Assembly (NCBI GenBank): GCA_018266795.1
Contig: JAFDZV010000019.1
Location: 28,901 to 92,900 of the forward strand
Direction of reading: 5' to 3'
DNA: 64,000 bases
Origin: Bacteroidota bacterium
GTDB taxonomy: Bacteria; Bacteroidota; Ignavibacteria; OLB7
Shown: positions 1 to 8,845 of the stretch, piece by piece
How positions within the stretch are numbered: position 1 is the first letter of the stretch
Layout of the letters: the number at the start of each line of letters is the position of its first letter
Program-made: the position numbers and the translations under genes
Notes under the pieces: generated by a model
The model's input: the letters and a program-made list of their open reading frames with translations, nothing else
What the model was told of the DNA's origin: nothing
Databases searched by the model: none

Positions 1-1
1 G

Positions 2-682
2 CCGGGCCGCGAAGCGTATCCGGGTGACGTGTTCTACGTGCACTCGCGCCTGCTGGAGCGCGCGGCGAAGCTGGACAAGGAGTACGGCGGCGGTTCGCTG
101 ACGGCGCTCCCGGTGATCGAGACGCAGGAGAGCGATCCCTCGGCATACATCCCGACGAATGTGATCTCGATCACGGACGGACAGATCTATCTGATGCCGG
201 GCCTCTTCAACGCCGGCGTGCGTCCGGCAATCAACGTCGGTATCTCGGTGTCGCGCGTGGGCGGCAACGCCCAGATCAAGGCCATGAAGAAAGTGGCCGG
301 CACGCTGAAGCTGGATCTTGCGCAGTATCGCGAGCTGGAAGCGTTCGCAAAGTTCGGCTCCGACCTGGACAAGTCCACGCAGCAGTTGCTGCGCCGCGGC
401 TCCCGCCTTGTGGAGTTGCTGAAGCAGGGACAGTTCCAGCCGGTTCCCGTGGAGGAGCAGGTTGCGGTGATCTGGGCCGGCACCAACGGATATCTGGATC
501 CGTTGGAGGTGGCGGATGTGCGCCGCTTCGAGAAGGAATATCTCGATTACCTGAAGGCCCGCTATCCGGAGCTTCTTCCGGCGATCGCAGACCGGAAGGA
601 ACTGGCATCCGATATCGTGGATACGCTGAAGAAGTCGGTCGAGGAGTTCTCCCGCACCTTCGGTTCATCGAGCAGCAAGTAA
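2..682 (+). CDS. atpA: ATP synthase F1 subunit alpha, C-terminal part (5' end outside window)
   Basis: This is the last 226 codons of the F1 alpha subunit, the non-catalytic nucleotide-binding subunit of the cytoplasmic F1 head. The frame is open from base 2, so the gene starts to the left of the window. It opens with [20 protein letters not shown], the conserved stretch after the central domain. It continues through the [13 protein letters not shown] and [15 protein letters not shown] segments that face the catalytic site, then the helical C-terminal domain. The protein ends normally with a Ser-rich tail. It is followed 73 bp later by atpG, as in other F-type clusters. No truncation is visible other than the window edge. 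Identity is secure from these family signatures. Confidence 0.97.
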   Translation, partial: PGREAYPGDVFYVHSRLLERAAKLDKEYGGGSLTALPVIETQESDPSAYIPTNVISITDGQIYLMPGLFNAGVRPAINVGISVSRVGGNAQIKAMKKVAGTLKLDLAQYRELEAFAKFGSDLDKSTQQLLRRGSRLVELLKQGQFQPVPVEEQVAVIWAGTNGYLDPLEVADVRRFEKEYLDYLKARYPELLPAIADRKELASDIVDTLKKSVEEFSRTFGSSSSK

Positions 683-755
683 CAGCTCCTATCGGCGGCT
701 GCCTGCTTCTCGACTGCAGGGGCGTGGCAGCCCTCTTCAACCCGACTTGTGACAC

Positions 756-1646
756 ATGGCAAAATACCGCGAGATACGAAGCCGGATCCAGGGCGTTGAC
801 AACACGGCCAAGATCACGCAGGCCATGAAGATGGTCTCTGCGGCGAAGCTTCGTCGTGCGCAGGACGCGATCATCGCAGCACGTCCCTACGGACAGAAGC
901 TTCGCGAGATGCTTCAGTTCCTGGCGGCCAATGTGGACTCCACCGTGAGTCCGTTGCTGGAGCAGCGCCCGGTGGGCCGGGTCTGCCTGGTGATCGTTAC
1001 GGCAGATCGCGGTCTGTGCGGCGCGTTCAACAGCAACGTGATCAAGGGCGCGTTGAACCTGATCAAGGGGGAACTGCAGCCGTTCGCGGCGCACGGCCGC
1101 CTTGATCTCGTCTGCATCGGAAAGCGTTGCGTGGATTTCTTCGCCAGGCGCGAGTTCAATGTGATCGCGAACTATCCCGGCATCTTCAACGCGCTGGACT
1201 TCTCGGTTGCACAGCAGATCGTGTCGATGCTCTCAACCGGCTTTCTCTCGCAGCAGTACGATCGCGTGATCGTGCTTCACAACGAGTTCAAGTCCGCGGT
1301 GAAGCAGAACGTTGTGCAGGTGCAGTTGCTGCCGGTACCGAAGATCGAGTCCGCCGATCCGCATGGCGCCATCTCGCCGCAGCTCGATTACATCTTCGAG
1401 CCGTCGCGCGATGAGATCCTGGATGCGCTTCTGCCGAAGCATCTGAACACGCAGATGTGGAACATGCTTCTGGACTCCAACGCGGCCGAGCAGGGCGCCC
1501 GCATGGCGGCGATGGAGAATGCCACGAAGAACGCCAGGGACCTTGTCAAGACGCTGCGCCGCAGCTACAACAGGGCCCGCCAGACGGCGATCACTACGGA
1601 GATCCTCGAGATTGTCTCGGGTGCCGAGGCATTGAAAAGTCAATGA
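756..1646 (+). CDS. atpG: ATP synthase F1 subunit gamma
   Basis: A 296-residue central-stalk gamma subunit, the rotor shaft that couples proton flow to ATP synthesis. The N-terminus has the family signature with IQGVDNTAKITQAMKMVSAA at about residues 11-30, which forms one helix of the shaft. The C-terminal helix carries AAMENATKNARDL and an RQTAITTEILEIVSGAEAL ending. Length matches bacterial AtpG (about 290). The ATG at 756 is chosen because the conserved N-terminus begins there. It follows atpA in the same direction. What follows is an unrelated MFS gene rather than atpD, so beta and epsilon must be encoded elsewhere, as is usual in Bacteroidota and Chlorobiota. Confidence 0.97.
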   Translation: MAKYREIRSRIQGVDNTAKITQAMKMVSAAKLRRAQDAIIAARPYGQKLREMLQFLAANVDSTVSPLLEQRPVGRVCLVIVTADRGLCGAFNSNVIKGALNLIKGELQPFAAHGRLDLVCIGKRCVDFFARREFNVIANYPGIFNALDFSVAQQIVSMLSTGFLSQQYDRVIVLHNEFKSAVKQNVVQVQLLPVPKIESADPHGAISPQLDYIFEPSRDEILDALLPKHLNTQMWNMLLDSNAAEQGARMAAMENATKNARDLVKTLRRSYNRARQTAITTEILEIVSGAEALKSQ

Positions 1647-1681
1647 CCACTCGGCGGCGATACAGTCGATCCTGAAGAACG

Positions 1682-1716
1682 ATCGGGGAATCTTCGCAGC
1701 GCGGGGATTCCCCGAT
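1682..1716 (+). terminator. Hairpin after atpG, possible terminator
   Basis: An 11-bp perfect stem (ATCGGGGAATC paired with GATTCCCCGAT) with a 13-nt loop lies 36 bp after the atpG stop. There is no T-run behind it, so it is not a textbook intrinsic terminator. It may still end the ATP synthase transcript or protect its 3' end. Confidence 0.5.
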
Positions 1717-1726
1717 GCGCATCAGA

Positions 1727-1770
1727 GAGTGATGAGTGATGAGTGACACTCATAACCCATCACCCATAAC
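1727..1770. repeat. Inverted degenerate repeat, GAGTGAT / ATCACTC type
   Basis: Left arm (1727-1746) is three near-copies of GAGTGAT. Right arm (1748-1770) reads as the approximate reverse complement, with CATAACCCATCACCCATAAC. It lies between atpG and the MFS gene, which point the same way. The same family recurs at 11489-11592 and 59960-60042. Function is unknown. Confidence 0.8.
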
Positions 1771-1825
1771 TTCATAGTCTGCAACCGATTCCCAACGCAC
1801 ATCCGGCCTCCGGGCCGGCACAGCC

Positions 1826-3058
1826 ATGAGTGATGTACCTGCCGGTTCGGAAGCACCCGGCCCAGCACCCAGCTTCTTCCGCTCGCCGCTCTTCCCGATC
1901 TTCATCATCGTGGTGGTGGACGTCTTCGGCTTCACGCTCGTGCTGCCGCTTCTTCCGTTCTACGCGGAGCATCTGGGCGCCACGCCGTTGGTGGTGGGGC
2001 TGATAACCGCATCGTTCGCGTTCTGCCAGTTCGTTGCCGGCCCGATGCTGGGCCGCCTCTCGGACAGGGTGGGCCGCCGGCCGGTGCTGCTGCTGAGCCA
2101 GGTGGGAACGCTGGTCGGCTTCATCATCCTCGGCTTCTCCGGCACGCTGTGGCTTCTGTTCCTCTCCCGCATCATCGACGGCATTACCGCTGGGAACCTG
2201 AGCATTGCGCAGGCCTACATCAGCGACGTGACCAAACCGGAGGGGCGCACCAAGGCGTTCGGCCTTATCGGCATCGCCTTCGGCGTCGGGTTCATGCTGG
2301 GGCCGGCGATCTCCGCGTTCCTCTCCACGTTCGGATACGAGTGGCCGGCATTCGCCGCTGCGCTTCTCTCGTTCAGCTCCATCCTCTGCACCTGGTTCCT
2401 GCTGCCGGACGTGAAGCCGAACCACGATCCCAACGCGCGGCGCCTGGGGCGGGTGGAGCAGATCGCCAGCTTCTTCAAGCGGCCTCTGCCGAGGCTGCGG
2501 CTGCTGGAATTCTTCTGCTTCGTGCTGTCGTTCTCCACGGTGATCGGCGGCACGGCGCTCTTTCTGGAGCGGCAGTTCGGCTACACGGAGAAGAACACCG
2601 GCTACATCTACGCCTTCTCCGGCCTCGTGGGCGGGCTGGTGCAGGGAGGACTGCTCGGCCGGCTGGTGAAGCGTTTCGGGGAGTCCAGGCTCGCCACCAT
2701 CGGCTTCATCGGGATGGTGCTCGGTTACGGACTCCTCGGCTGGACATTCGGCCTGCCGTTCCTTCTGGTGATGATCGTGGTGGGTGCGTTCGGTTCCGCC
2801 GTGGCACGGCCCGCGCTCACGGCGCTTCTCACGCATTCGGTTGGGAGGACTGAGCAGGGGGCAGCGCTGGGGGTGAGCCAGTCGTTGCAGAGCATTGCGC
2901 AGATCATCGGCCCGCTGATCGCCGGCCTGCTGATCGAGCATCACATGCTGAAGACCTACGGCGTGGTGGCCGGCGCCTTCGCGCTGCTCGGCGTGATCTT
3001 CACGCTCCGGCATCGCAATGCCGGCGAGGGGCCGCCGGAGTCGATGCCGGCGGCATAG
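1826..3058 (+). CDS. MFS transporter, TetA-like drug/H+ antiporter family
   Basis: A 410-residue inner-membrane protein with about 12 hydrophobic helices. The first begins near residue 19 (SPLFPIFIIVVVDVFGFTLV). The MFS motif A is clear between helices 2 and 3 (GRLSDRVGRRPVLLL, about residues 75-89). The internal ITAGNLSIAQAYISDVT stretch is typical of the TetA/multidrug antiporter group. This suggests export of a small hydrophobic compound in exchange for protons, but the substrate cannot be read from sequence. ATG at 1826 gives a short soluble Pro-rich leader before helix 1. The neighbour on the right is convergent with a 30-bp gap. No regulator is adjacent. Confidence 0.9.
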   Translation: MSDVPAGSEAPGPAPSFFRSPLFPIFIIVVVDVFGFTLVLPLLPFYAEHLGATPLVVGLITASFAFCQFVAGPMLGRLSDRVGRRPVLLLSQVGTLVGFIILGFSGTLWLLFLSRIIDGITAGNLSIAQAYISDVTKPEGRTKAFGLIGIAFGVGFMLGPAISAFLSTFGYEWPAFAAALLSFSSILCTWFLLPDVKPNHDPNARRLGRVEQIASFFKRPLPRLRLLEFFCFVLSFSTVIGGTALFLERQFGYTEKNTGYIYAFSGLVGGLVQGGLLGRLVKRFGESRLATIGFIGMVLGYGLLGWTFGLPFLLVMIVVGAFGSAVARPALTALLTHSVGRTEQGAALGVSQSLQSIAQIIGPLIAGLLIEHHMLKTYGVVAGAFALLGVIFTLRHRNAGEGPPESMPAA

Positions 3059-3088
3059 GCCGCAGCGCAATGCCTGTGAACGCGCCGC

Positions 3089-3997
3089 TCACGATGCGGT
3101 GAGGATGCGATACGGTGCCGCGATGCTCGAACTGACTGCTGAGGGATCGCGCCCCATGAGCGCATGATGCAACAGCTCCGCGCTCTCCACCAGGCGGGGT
3201 CCCGGGCGGCTGAAGAAGTGATTGCCGTCGAACACGATCAACCGGAGCGAGGGGCGCTCGGCCAGCAGTTGTCGAAGCTCCGTGCAGCGCTCCAGGTCCT
3301 TCAGCGTACGCTCCACGCCGAAGCCGCAGCAGGAGATGACGATGGCGTCGAAGTCCGCTGCGGCGATCGCCTCCCATGTGAGTCCGTGCGATGGGCCCCC
3401 GCGATCGGCCAGTACCGGAATTGCGCCGGCGGCAACCACGAGATCGCCCATCCAGTGTCCTGCGGAGAAGGGAGGGATCAGCCACTCGAGGAAGAGGACG
3501 CGTGGAGGCCTGGGGATGAAGGGAATCGTTGCAAGGCGACGCCGCAGAGCCTGCACGCTCGCCTCCGCCTGCTCCGGCACACCGGCCAGTTCGCCCACCT
3601 GCGTGATGGTGGCGAACACTTCGTCCAGCGTGCGCGGTTCCAGGTTGATCACCTCCGGCGGCTCCGGCAGAGCGCGCATCGCCGCATGTACGGTGGCATA
3701 GCCGACGGCGCAGACCGTGCAGAGCTGTTGCGTGAGTACGATTGTCGGGCGCAGTTCGCGCACCAGATCCAGATCGAGAGCGTAGAGCGTTCCGGAGTCA
3801 TCCAGTTGCTCGCGCACCAGGCGATCGATCTCCTCGCTTGCCATGGAGGGTTCTATCTTTGCCGACGTTACACGAGGCCGTGCGTGTGCTTCGGCCGGAT
3901 AATCGCATTCATGCGTGACGCCCACCAGAGCGTCGCCCGCGCCGATCTCGAAAACGATCTCCGTGGCGCTCGGCAGAAGTGAAAGGATGCGAGGCAT
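3089..3997 (-). CDS. Cobalamin-type ABC substrate-binding protein (BtuF/FepB-like), no signal peptide
   Basis: A 302-residue class III periplasmic-binding-protein fold of the iron-siderophore/cobalamin family (COG0614). The start is the characteristic MPRILSLLPSATEIVFEIG, followed by LVGVTHECDYP (about residues 27-37), where the second strand and ligand loop lie. Later parts include VVAAGAIPVL and the long backbone helix. There is no hydrophobic signal before the domain, as in the cytoplasm-predicted 'cobalamin-binding protein' subgroup. No permease or ATPase gene is next to it. The reading frame stays open upstream to 4177, but that extension only translates the GTTCTTGG repeat and is not believed. 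The start is ATG at 3997, or 4003 two codons upstream. Ligand identity (B12 versus siderophore) is inferred. Confidence 0.8.
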   Translation of the reverse strand: MPRILSLLPSATEIVFEIGAGDALVGVTHECDYPAEAHARPRVTSAKIEPSMASEEIDRLVREQLDDSGTLYALDLDLVRELRPTIVLTQQLCTVCAVGYATVHAAMRALPEPPEVINLEPRTLDEVFATITQVGELAGVPEQAEASVQALRRRLATIPFIPRPPRVLFLEWLIPPFSAGHWMGDLVVAAGAIPVLADRGGPSHGLTWEAIAAADFDAIVISCCGFGVERTLKDLERCTELRQLLAERPSLRLIVFDGNHFFSRPGPRLVESAELLHHALMGRDPSAVSSSIAAPYRILTAS

Positions 3998-4007
3998 GGG
4001 CATGTTG

Positions 4008-4288
4008 GAGCTTGGTACTTGGGACGCCCGGCTTCGCCGGGCTGTAGTTCTTGGTTCTTGGGGCTGTAGTTCTTGGTTCTTGGGGCTGTAGTTCTTGGGG
4101 CTTGGTTCTTGGGGCTCAGTGCTTGGGACGCCCTGCTTTGCCGGGCTGTAGTTCTTGGGCCTTGGTTCTCGGCACACACTCGGCTGCGCCTGACTATGAA
4201 GCTTGGCAACGATTACACATTTCCTGCCAAGAACGAAGAACTAACAACAAAGCACCAAGAACAAAGAACCAAGCACGAAGAACAATGA
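4008..4288. repeat. Large inverted degenerate repeat, GTTCTTGG / CCAAGAAC type, between divergent genes
   Basis: The left arm (4008-4172) is a run of TTCTTGG and GGGGCTGTAG units with two embedded hairpins: GCCCGGCTTCGCCGGGC at 4026-4042 and a degenerate copy near 4130-4146. The right arm (4227-4288) is built of CCAAGAAC, AAGAAC and AAGCAC units, the reverse complement of the left units. The block fills the gap between the divergent binding-protein and yqeY genes. This repeat family recurs at 46211-46262. Confidence 0.85.
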
Positions 4289-4307
4289 ACATTAACCGAC
4301 TATTGCC

Positions 4308-4754
4308 ATGACACTTGGTGAAAAGATAACCGAGGATCTGACGAACGCCATGAAGGCGGGCGACAAGCTCCGGCTGGAGACCCTGCGCATGCTGCGAGCG
4401 GCGATGCTGGAGTTGCAGAAGAGCGGCAAGGATACGTCACCGGATGACGAGCTGCGCGCCGTGCAGAATCAGGGGAAGCGCCGGAAGGATGCTGCCGAGC
4501 AGTATCGTGCCGCCGGCCGTGCCGATCTGGCGGAGAAGGAGGAGGCGGAGCTGAAGATCATCGAGGAGTATCTGCCGCAGCAGTTGAGCGAGGAGGAGAT
4601 CCGCGCGCAGGTTCGCGCGATCATCACGGAGGCTGGTGCAAGCGGGCCCGGTGATTTCAAACTGGTGATGCCGAAAGCCATGGGCGCGCTTCGCGGCCGG
4701 GCGGACGGCGCTCGCGTGCAGGCCATCGTGAAGGAGGAGCTTGGCGCAGGCTGA
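4308..4754 (+). CDS. yqeY: GatB/YqeY domain protein
   Basis: A 148-residue stand-alone YqeY protein. It opens with a helix (LGEKITEDLTNAMKAGDKLR) and has the typical LETLRMLRAA, KIIEEYLPQQLSEEEI and GDFKLVMPKAMGALRGRADG segments. This fold is shared with the C-terminal tail of GatB, which binds tRNA in the amidotransferase complex. The role of the free-standing form is not settled. Length is typical (about 148). The stop codon region touches the extended mutS2 reading frame, and the true mutS2 start lies about 100 bp further on, so the two are probably co-transcribed. The start ATG follows the right arm of the upstream repeat directly. Confidence 0.92.
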   Translation: MTLGEKITEDLTNAMKAGDKLRLETLRMLRAAMLELQKSGKDTSPDDELRAVQNQGKRRKDAAEQYRAAGRADLAEKEEAELKIIEEYLPQQLSEEEIRAQVRAIITEAGASGPGDFKLVMPKAMGALRGRADGARVQAIVKEELGAG

Positions 4755-4855
4755 TGAAGGGAACCCGGCACGGGTGCTTCGTTCCCGGCACAGTACGGGA
4801 ACCGATTGGTGTGACTGGTAATCGTGAACAAGCGAGAGAAAGGACGAGCAGCGAG

Positions 4856-7201
4856 ATGATGAAGGACGAGTTGATTCGATCGAGCCTGGAGCAGCTGGAG
4901 TTCGGTCGCATCCTGGAACATATCGCCGGGTATGCGGCCTCTTCGCTCGGCGTGGAGCATGTGAGCGAACTCGAGCCGTTGAGCGACGAGAATGCCGTTC
5001 GCGAGGAACTCCGGATGGTTGGGGAGATTCGAGCGATGCTGCAGCGCGACCAGCTGCTTCCGCTGGATGGCATCTACGACATCCGCGAGGCGCTTGCCGT
5101 TGCTCGCATCCGCGGCGCATGGTTGAGCGGCGAGAACCTGCTTCACTGCGCCAGCACGCTTGCGTCGATGCGGAAGATCCGCGAGTTCTTCGCCGCGCGC
5201 CGCGAGGCATGCCCGGAGATGTACGGCCTCACCGATCGCATTCACTCCAATCGCTTCCTCGAGAAGCATATCACGGAGGCGATCGACGAATCCGGGAACG
5301 TGCGCGACAATGCCAGCCGCGAGCTGATGCGGATCCGGCGCGACATCATCGACAAATCCGCTGCGCTCCGAGGCCGCCTTCAGCGCATTCTCCGCAAGGT
5401 GTCGGACGAGGAGCTGGTGACCGACGAGTACGTTACGCTGCGCGAAGGGCGCCTTGTGCTTCCGGTAAAGGTGGACGCGAAACGGAAGATCCCCGGCATC
5501 ATTCACGGCGAATCGCAGTCCGGCTCCACCGTGTTCCTGGAGCCTGCGGAGATCTTCGACATGAACAACGAGATCGCGGAGCTGACGTTCGCCGAGCGCC
5601 GCGAGGTGGAACGGATTCTGCGCACGCTCACCGAGGAGCTCGGCGCCGAGGCGGAGGAGTTCATCGCCTCCATCTCCGTGCTGCAGCTTGCCGATTCGCT
5701 TTACGCCCGCGCCCGCTACGCGCAGCGCAACGACTGCACCGAACCGGCCGTTGCCGGCGAGTATCGGATTCTGCTCCGCGACGCCTATCATCCGCTGCTG
5801 CTGATCCGTCTGGAGACGGTGGTGCCGATGTCCGCGGAGATGGACGATTCCACGCGTGCGATCGTGATCTCCGGCCCGAACGCCGGCGGCAAGACCGTTG
5901 CGATGAAGACGCTTGGGCTGATCACGGCGATGGCGCTGAGCGGCATCCATCCGCCGGCGGCGGAGTGTGTGGTGCACACGTGCAATGTCTTCACCGACAT
6001 CGGCGATCAGCAGTCGCTGGAGAACGATCTCTCCACGTTCAGCTCGCACATGTCACGCATCGGCGATATCCAGCAGCACGTTACTCCGGGGGATGTGGTG
6101 TTGCTGGACGAGATCGGCACCGGCACAGATCCGGACGAAGGGGGCGCGATCGCCGCGGCCATCCTGGATCATCTCCTCTCCCGCCGCGCGTTCGTCCTCG
6201 CGACAACGCATCACAGCTCGCTGAAGATCTATGCCTACGAGACCGATGGCGTGTTGAATGCCGGCATGGAATTCGACACGCGGACGATTACCCCCACGTA
6301 CCGCTTCATCACCGGCATGCCCGGCAACAGTTATGCATTCGAGCTGATCGAGCGGCTGGGATTCGAGCGGAGCGTGCTGGATGACGCGCGCGCCCGCCTG
6401 GGCGACGAACGGAACCGGATGACGGAGATCATCGGGCAGCTGGAGGAGAGCCTTGCGGAAAGCCGGCGGATGAGCGACGAGCACCGGCGGAATCGCGATG
6501 CCGCGGAGGCGCTCCGTCTGCGCTACGAGGGGGAGGCCCGCGAGTTCACGGAGCGGAAGAACGCGATCATCGCGGAGGCCCGCGCGGAGGCCCGGGAGAC
6601 GCTCTCCCGCGCCAACAGCATGATCGAGAACGCCGTGCGGGAGATCCGTTCCGGCGCATCGAACGAGCACGTGAAGGAACTGCGCCGGACGATCGACGGC
6701 GCGCGCGAGGAGCTTGCGCCGCAGGCGCCGGAGCGTGCCGAGCAGGAGGGCCCGCGCTTCAAGGCCGGCGACACCGTGCGGTTGAAGGGGGGGACGCAGG
6801 TCGGGGAGCTGCAGTTCGATCCGGACGAGAAGGGGAATGTCGTGGTGCAGTTCGGCACGATGCGGATGCGATCCACGGTGGATGAGCTGGAGATGGTGAC
6901 GCGCAAGGAGATCCGGCGCGAACAGGTGGGGCGCATCGCGGTGATGAATGCGGCGGAGGCGGAGACGCGCATCGATCTTCGCGGCATGTATGCCGACGAG
7001 GCGATCATCCGGCTGGAGCAGGCGATCACGGCCGCGTTCAATGCCAACGTATCGCATCTCGATATCATCCACGGAAAGGGAACCGGTGCGCTTCGCAAGC
7101 GTGTGCATGAGTACCTTGCAGCACATCCCGGCGTTGCCTCCTTCCGCCTCGGCGCATTGACCGAGGGAGGCGCGGGCCTGACGATCGTGGAGTTGAAGTA
7201 G
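4856..7201 (+). CDS. mutS2: Endonuclease MutS2 (MutS family ATPase with Smr domain)
   Basis: A 781-residue MutS2. These proteins bind branched DNA or stalled ribosomes and restrain recombination or rescue ribosomes, depending on species. The N-terminal core and clamp precede the ATPase with Walker A GPNAGGKT (about residues 340-347). Walker B VLLDEIGTGTDPDEGG and the ALATTHHSSLK-like segment follow. A coiled region with ERKNAIIAEARAEAR comes next, then a KOW-like linker (FKAGDTVRLKGGTQVGEL). The C-terminal Smr nuclease domain has LDIIHGKGTGALRKRV. The frame is open to 4754, but the first 34 codons do not look like MutS2. ATG at 4856 with AAAGGA about 11 nt upstream gives the family N-terminus. 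Confidence 0.95.
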   Translation: MMKDELIRSSLEQLEFGRILEHIAGYAASSLGVEHVSELEPLSDENAVREELRMVGEIRAMLQRDQLLPLDGIYDIREALAVARIRGAWLSGENLLHCASTLASMRKIREFFAARREACPEMYGLTDRIHSNRFLEKHITEAIDESGNVRDNASRELMRIRRDIIDKSAALRGRLQRILRKVSDEELVTDEYVTLREGRLVLPVKVDAKRKIPGIIHGESQSGSTVFLEPAEIFDMNNEIAELTFAERREVERILRTLTEELGAEAEEFIASISVLQLADSLYARARYAQRNDCTEPAVAGEYRILLRDAYHPLLLIRLETVVPMSAEMDDSTRAIVISGPNAGGKTVAMKTLGLITAMALSGIHPPAAECVVHTCNVFTDIGDQQSLENDLSTFSSHMSRIGDIQQHVTPGDVVLLDEIGTGTDPDEGGAIAAAILDHLLSRRAFVLATTHHSSLKIYAYETDGVLNAGMEFDTRTITPTYRFITGMPGNSYAFELIERLGFERSVLDDARARLGDERNRMTEIIGQLEESLAESRRMSDEHRRNRDAAEALRLRYEGEAREFTERKNAIIAEARAEARETLSRANSMIENAVREIRSGASNEHVKELRRTIDGAREELAPQAPERAEQEGPRFKAGDTVRLKGGTQVGELQFDPDEKGNVVVQFGTMRMRSTVDELEMVTRKEIRREQVGRIAVMNAAEAETRIDLRGMYADEAIIRLEQAITAAFNANVSHLDIIHGKGTGALRKRVHEYLAAHPGVASFRLGALTEGGAGLTIVELK

Positions 7202-7205
7202 TACG

Positions 7206-7298
7206 AGTCAGTAGTCAGTGGTTGGTAGTCAGTAGTTGGTTGTTAGTAGTCAGTGGTAAGAAACGCCACTGACCGCTGACCACTGACCACTGACCACC
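7206..7298. repeat. Inverted degenerate repeat, AGTGGTC / GACCACT type
   Basis: Left arm (7206-7257) is made of AGTCAGT, AGTGGTT and AGTAGTC heptamers. Right arm (7266-7298) is CCACTGACCGCTGACCACTG and further GACCACT units. The arms can pair into an imperfect long hairpin. It fills the gap between mutS2 and accC, which point the same way. Confidence 0.85.
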
Positions 7299-7318
7299 GG
7301 CAACAAATCCCAGCCTGC

Positions 7319-8752
7319 ATGAAGCGATTATTGATTGCCAACAGAGGAGAGATTGCGCGGCGCGTGATCCGAACCGCCCGGCGGATGGGCATTGAAACCG
7401 TTGCCATCTATTCGGATGCGGACACTGCAGCGCTCCACGTGCGCGAGGCGGACTACGCCTGCCGGCTGGAAGGGCTTACTCCGCGCCAGACCTATCTCGA
7501 TATCGATCGCGTGATGCGTGCCGCGGAACGGACGGGAGCCGATGCCGTTCATCCCGGCTACGGATTCCTGAGCGAGAATCCGGAGTTTGCCGCCCGCTGT
7601 GCGGAGGCCGGGCTTACGTTCGTGGGACCCGGCCCGGACGCGATCGAACATCTGGGAAGCAAGACGAACGCACGGCGGCTGGCGATCGAGAACGATGTGC
7701 CGGTGATGCCCGGCACCACCAGCGCGATCACCTCCATCGCCGATGCGCAGGAGGTGGCCACGCGCATCGGCTATCCGGTGCTGCTGAAGGCGGCTGCCGG
7801 CGGAGGCGGCAAGGGGATGCGTGTGGTGGAAACGCCGGACAAGCTGGAGGAGGCGTACCACATGGCCCAGGGGGAGGCGCTCACCGCCTTCAACAGCGAT
7901 GAGGTATTCCTCGAGAAGTATGTGCTTGGTCCCCGTCACATCGAGCTGCAGGTGATGGCGGACACGCACGGCAATGTGGCGGTGCTCGGCGAACGTGAGT
8001 GCTCGATTCAGCGCCGGCACCAGAAGGTGGTGGAGGAGTCTCCGTCGGTGGCTGTCGATGACGATCTCCGTGCCCGCATGTTCGCCTGCGCCGAACGGCT
8101 GGTGAGAGGGGCGAACTACGTGAATGCGGGCACGCTGGAGTTCCTCCTCGACGAGAGCGGCAACTTCTATTTCCTGGAGGTCAACACGCGCCTTCAGGTG
8201 GAGCATCCGGTGACGGAGATGGTGACCGGTCTCGATCTGGTGGAACTGCAGCTGCGCGTCGCCCGGGGTGAGGCGCTGCCGATCACCACCGAGAGCGTTC
8301 AACGTCGCGGACATGCAATCGAGTGCCGCATCTGCGCCGAGGATGTCTACCAGAACTTCATGCCGAGCATCGGCACCATCCGCGATCTGCGCGAACCGCA
8401 GGGCGCGAACATCCGCGTGGATTCCTCGCTCTACGAGGGGATGCCGGTTACGCTCTACTACGACCCCATGCTCGCGAAGCTGATCACGTGGGGGGCTACG
8501 CGCGAGGAGGCGATGGACCTCATGGTGCGTGCGTTGGAGGAGTATCACATCGCCGGCATCAGCACAACCATTCCGTTCTGCGCGCACGTGCTTCGCAGCG
8601 GCGCGTTTCGAAGCGGAGACTTCTCCACCAACTTCGTGCACGAGCACTGGGTTGATGTGGAGCAGACGCTTCCGCAGGCATTTCGCGATCTTGCGGTTGC
8701 TGCGGCTATTCGCGCCGACGCCCGCCTTCGTGCCCGCATTGCCGGCGAATGA
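7319..8752 (+). CDS. Acetyl/propionyl-CoA carboxylase, biotin carboxylase subunit
   Basis: A 477-residue biotin carboxylase that uses ATP and bicarbonate to carboxylate biotin on a carrier protein. It starts with KRLLIANRGEIARRVIRTAR, then HPGYGFLSENPEFA. The ATP-grasp glycine loop follows (KAAAGGGGKGMRVV, about residues 157-170). The active-site stretches GERECSIQRRHQKVVEE and EVNTRLQVEHPVTEM are intact. Length fits the biotin-carboxylase-only form; there is no fused biotinyl domain. Neither the carrier protein nor the carboxyltransferase is nearby. Whether it serves acetyl-CoA or propionyl-CoA carboxylation is open. MeaB elsewhere in the window makes propionyl-CoA metabolism plausible, but that is inference. 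Confidence 0.93.
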   Translation: MKRLLIANRGEIARRVIRTARRMGIETVAIYSDADTAALHVREADYACRLEGLTPRQTYLDIDRVMRAAERTGADAVHPGYGFLSENPEFAARCAEAGLTFVGPGPDAIEHLGSKTNARRLAIENDVPVMPGTTSAITSIADAQEVATRIGYPVLLKAAAGGGGKGMRVVETPDKLEEAYHMAQGEALTAFNSDEVFLEKYVLGPRHIELQVMADTHGNVAVLGERECSIQRRHQKVVEESPSVAVDDDLRARMFACAERLVRGANYVNAGTLEFLLDESGNFYFLEVNTRLQVEHPVTEMVTGLDLVELQLRVARGEALPITTESVQRRGHAIECRICAEDVYQNFMPSIGTIRDLREPQGANIRVDSSLYEGMPVTLYYDPMLAKLITWGATREEAMDLMVRALEEYHIAGISTTIPFCAHVLRSGAFRSGDFSTNFVHEHWVDVEQTLPQAFRDLAVAAAIRADARLRARIAGE

Positions 8753-8845
8753 GCGAGAGCACAGTTCGTGCATTGGATTTCGATCATCCGTCGCGCGGTT
8801 CGGCAGACGAACGGGCGATCCCATTGAGACTGAGCAACAGAACCC

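Noticed and set aside
1772-3070. Long antisense open frame over the MFS gene (432 codons)
   Set aside because: It is rich in His, Arg, Glu and Gln, the usual reverse shadow of a high-GC gene. It has no domain pattern, and the sense gene is a clear MFS protein.
3998-4177. N-terminal extension of the cobalamin-type binding protein
   Set aside because: The extra 58-60 codons only translate the GTTCTTGG repeat (KNYSP-like text). The family start is at MPRILSLLPS.
3997-4307. B12 riboswitch upstream of the binding protein
   Set aside because: The gap is entirely the GTTCTTGG repeat block. No B12-box or cobalamin riboswitch core is seen.
4754-4855. Earlier in-frame start of MutS2
   Set aside because: The first 34 codons do not match the family, and ATG at 4856 has a better ribosome-binding site.
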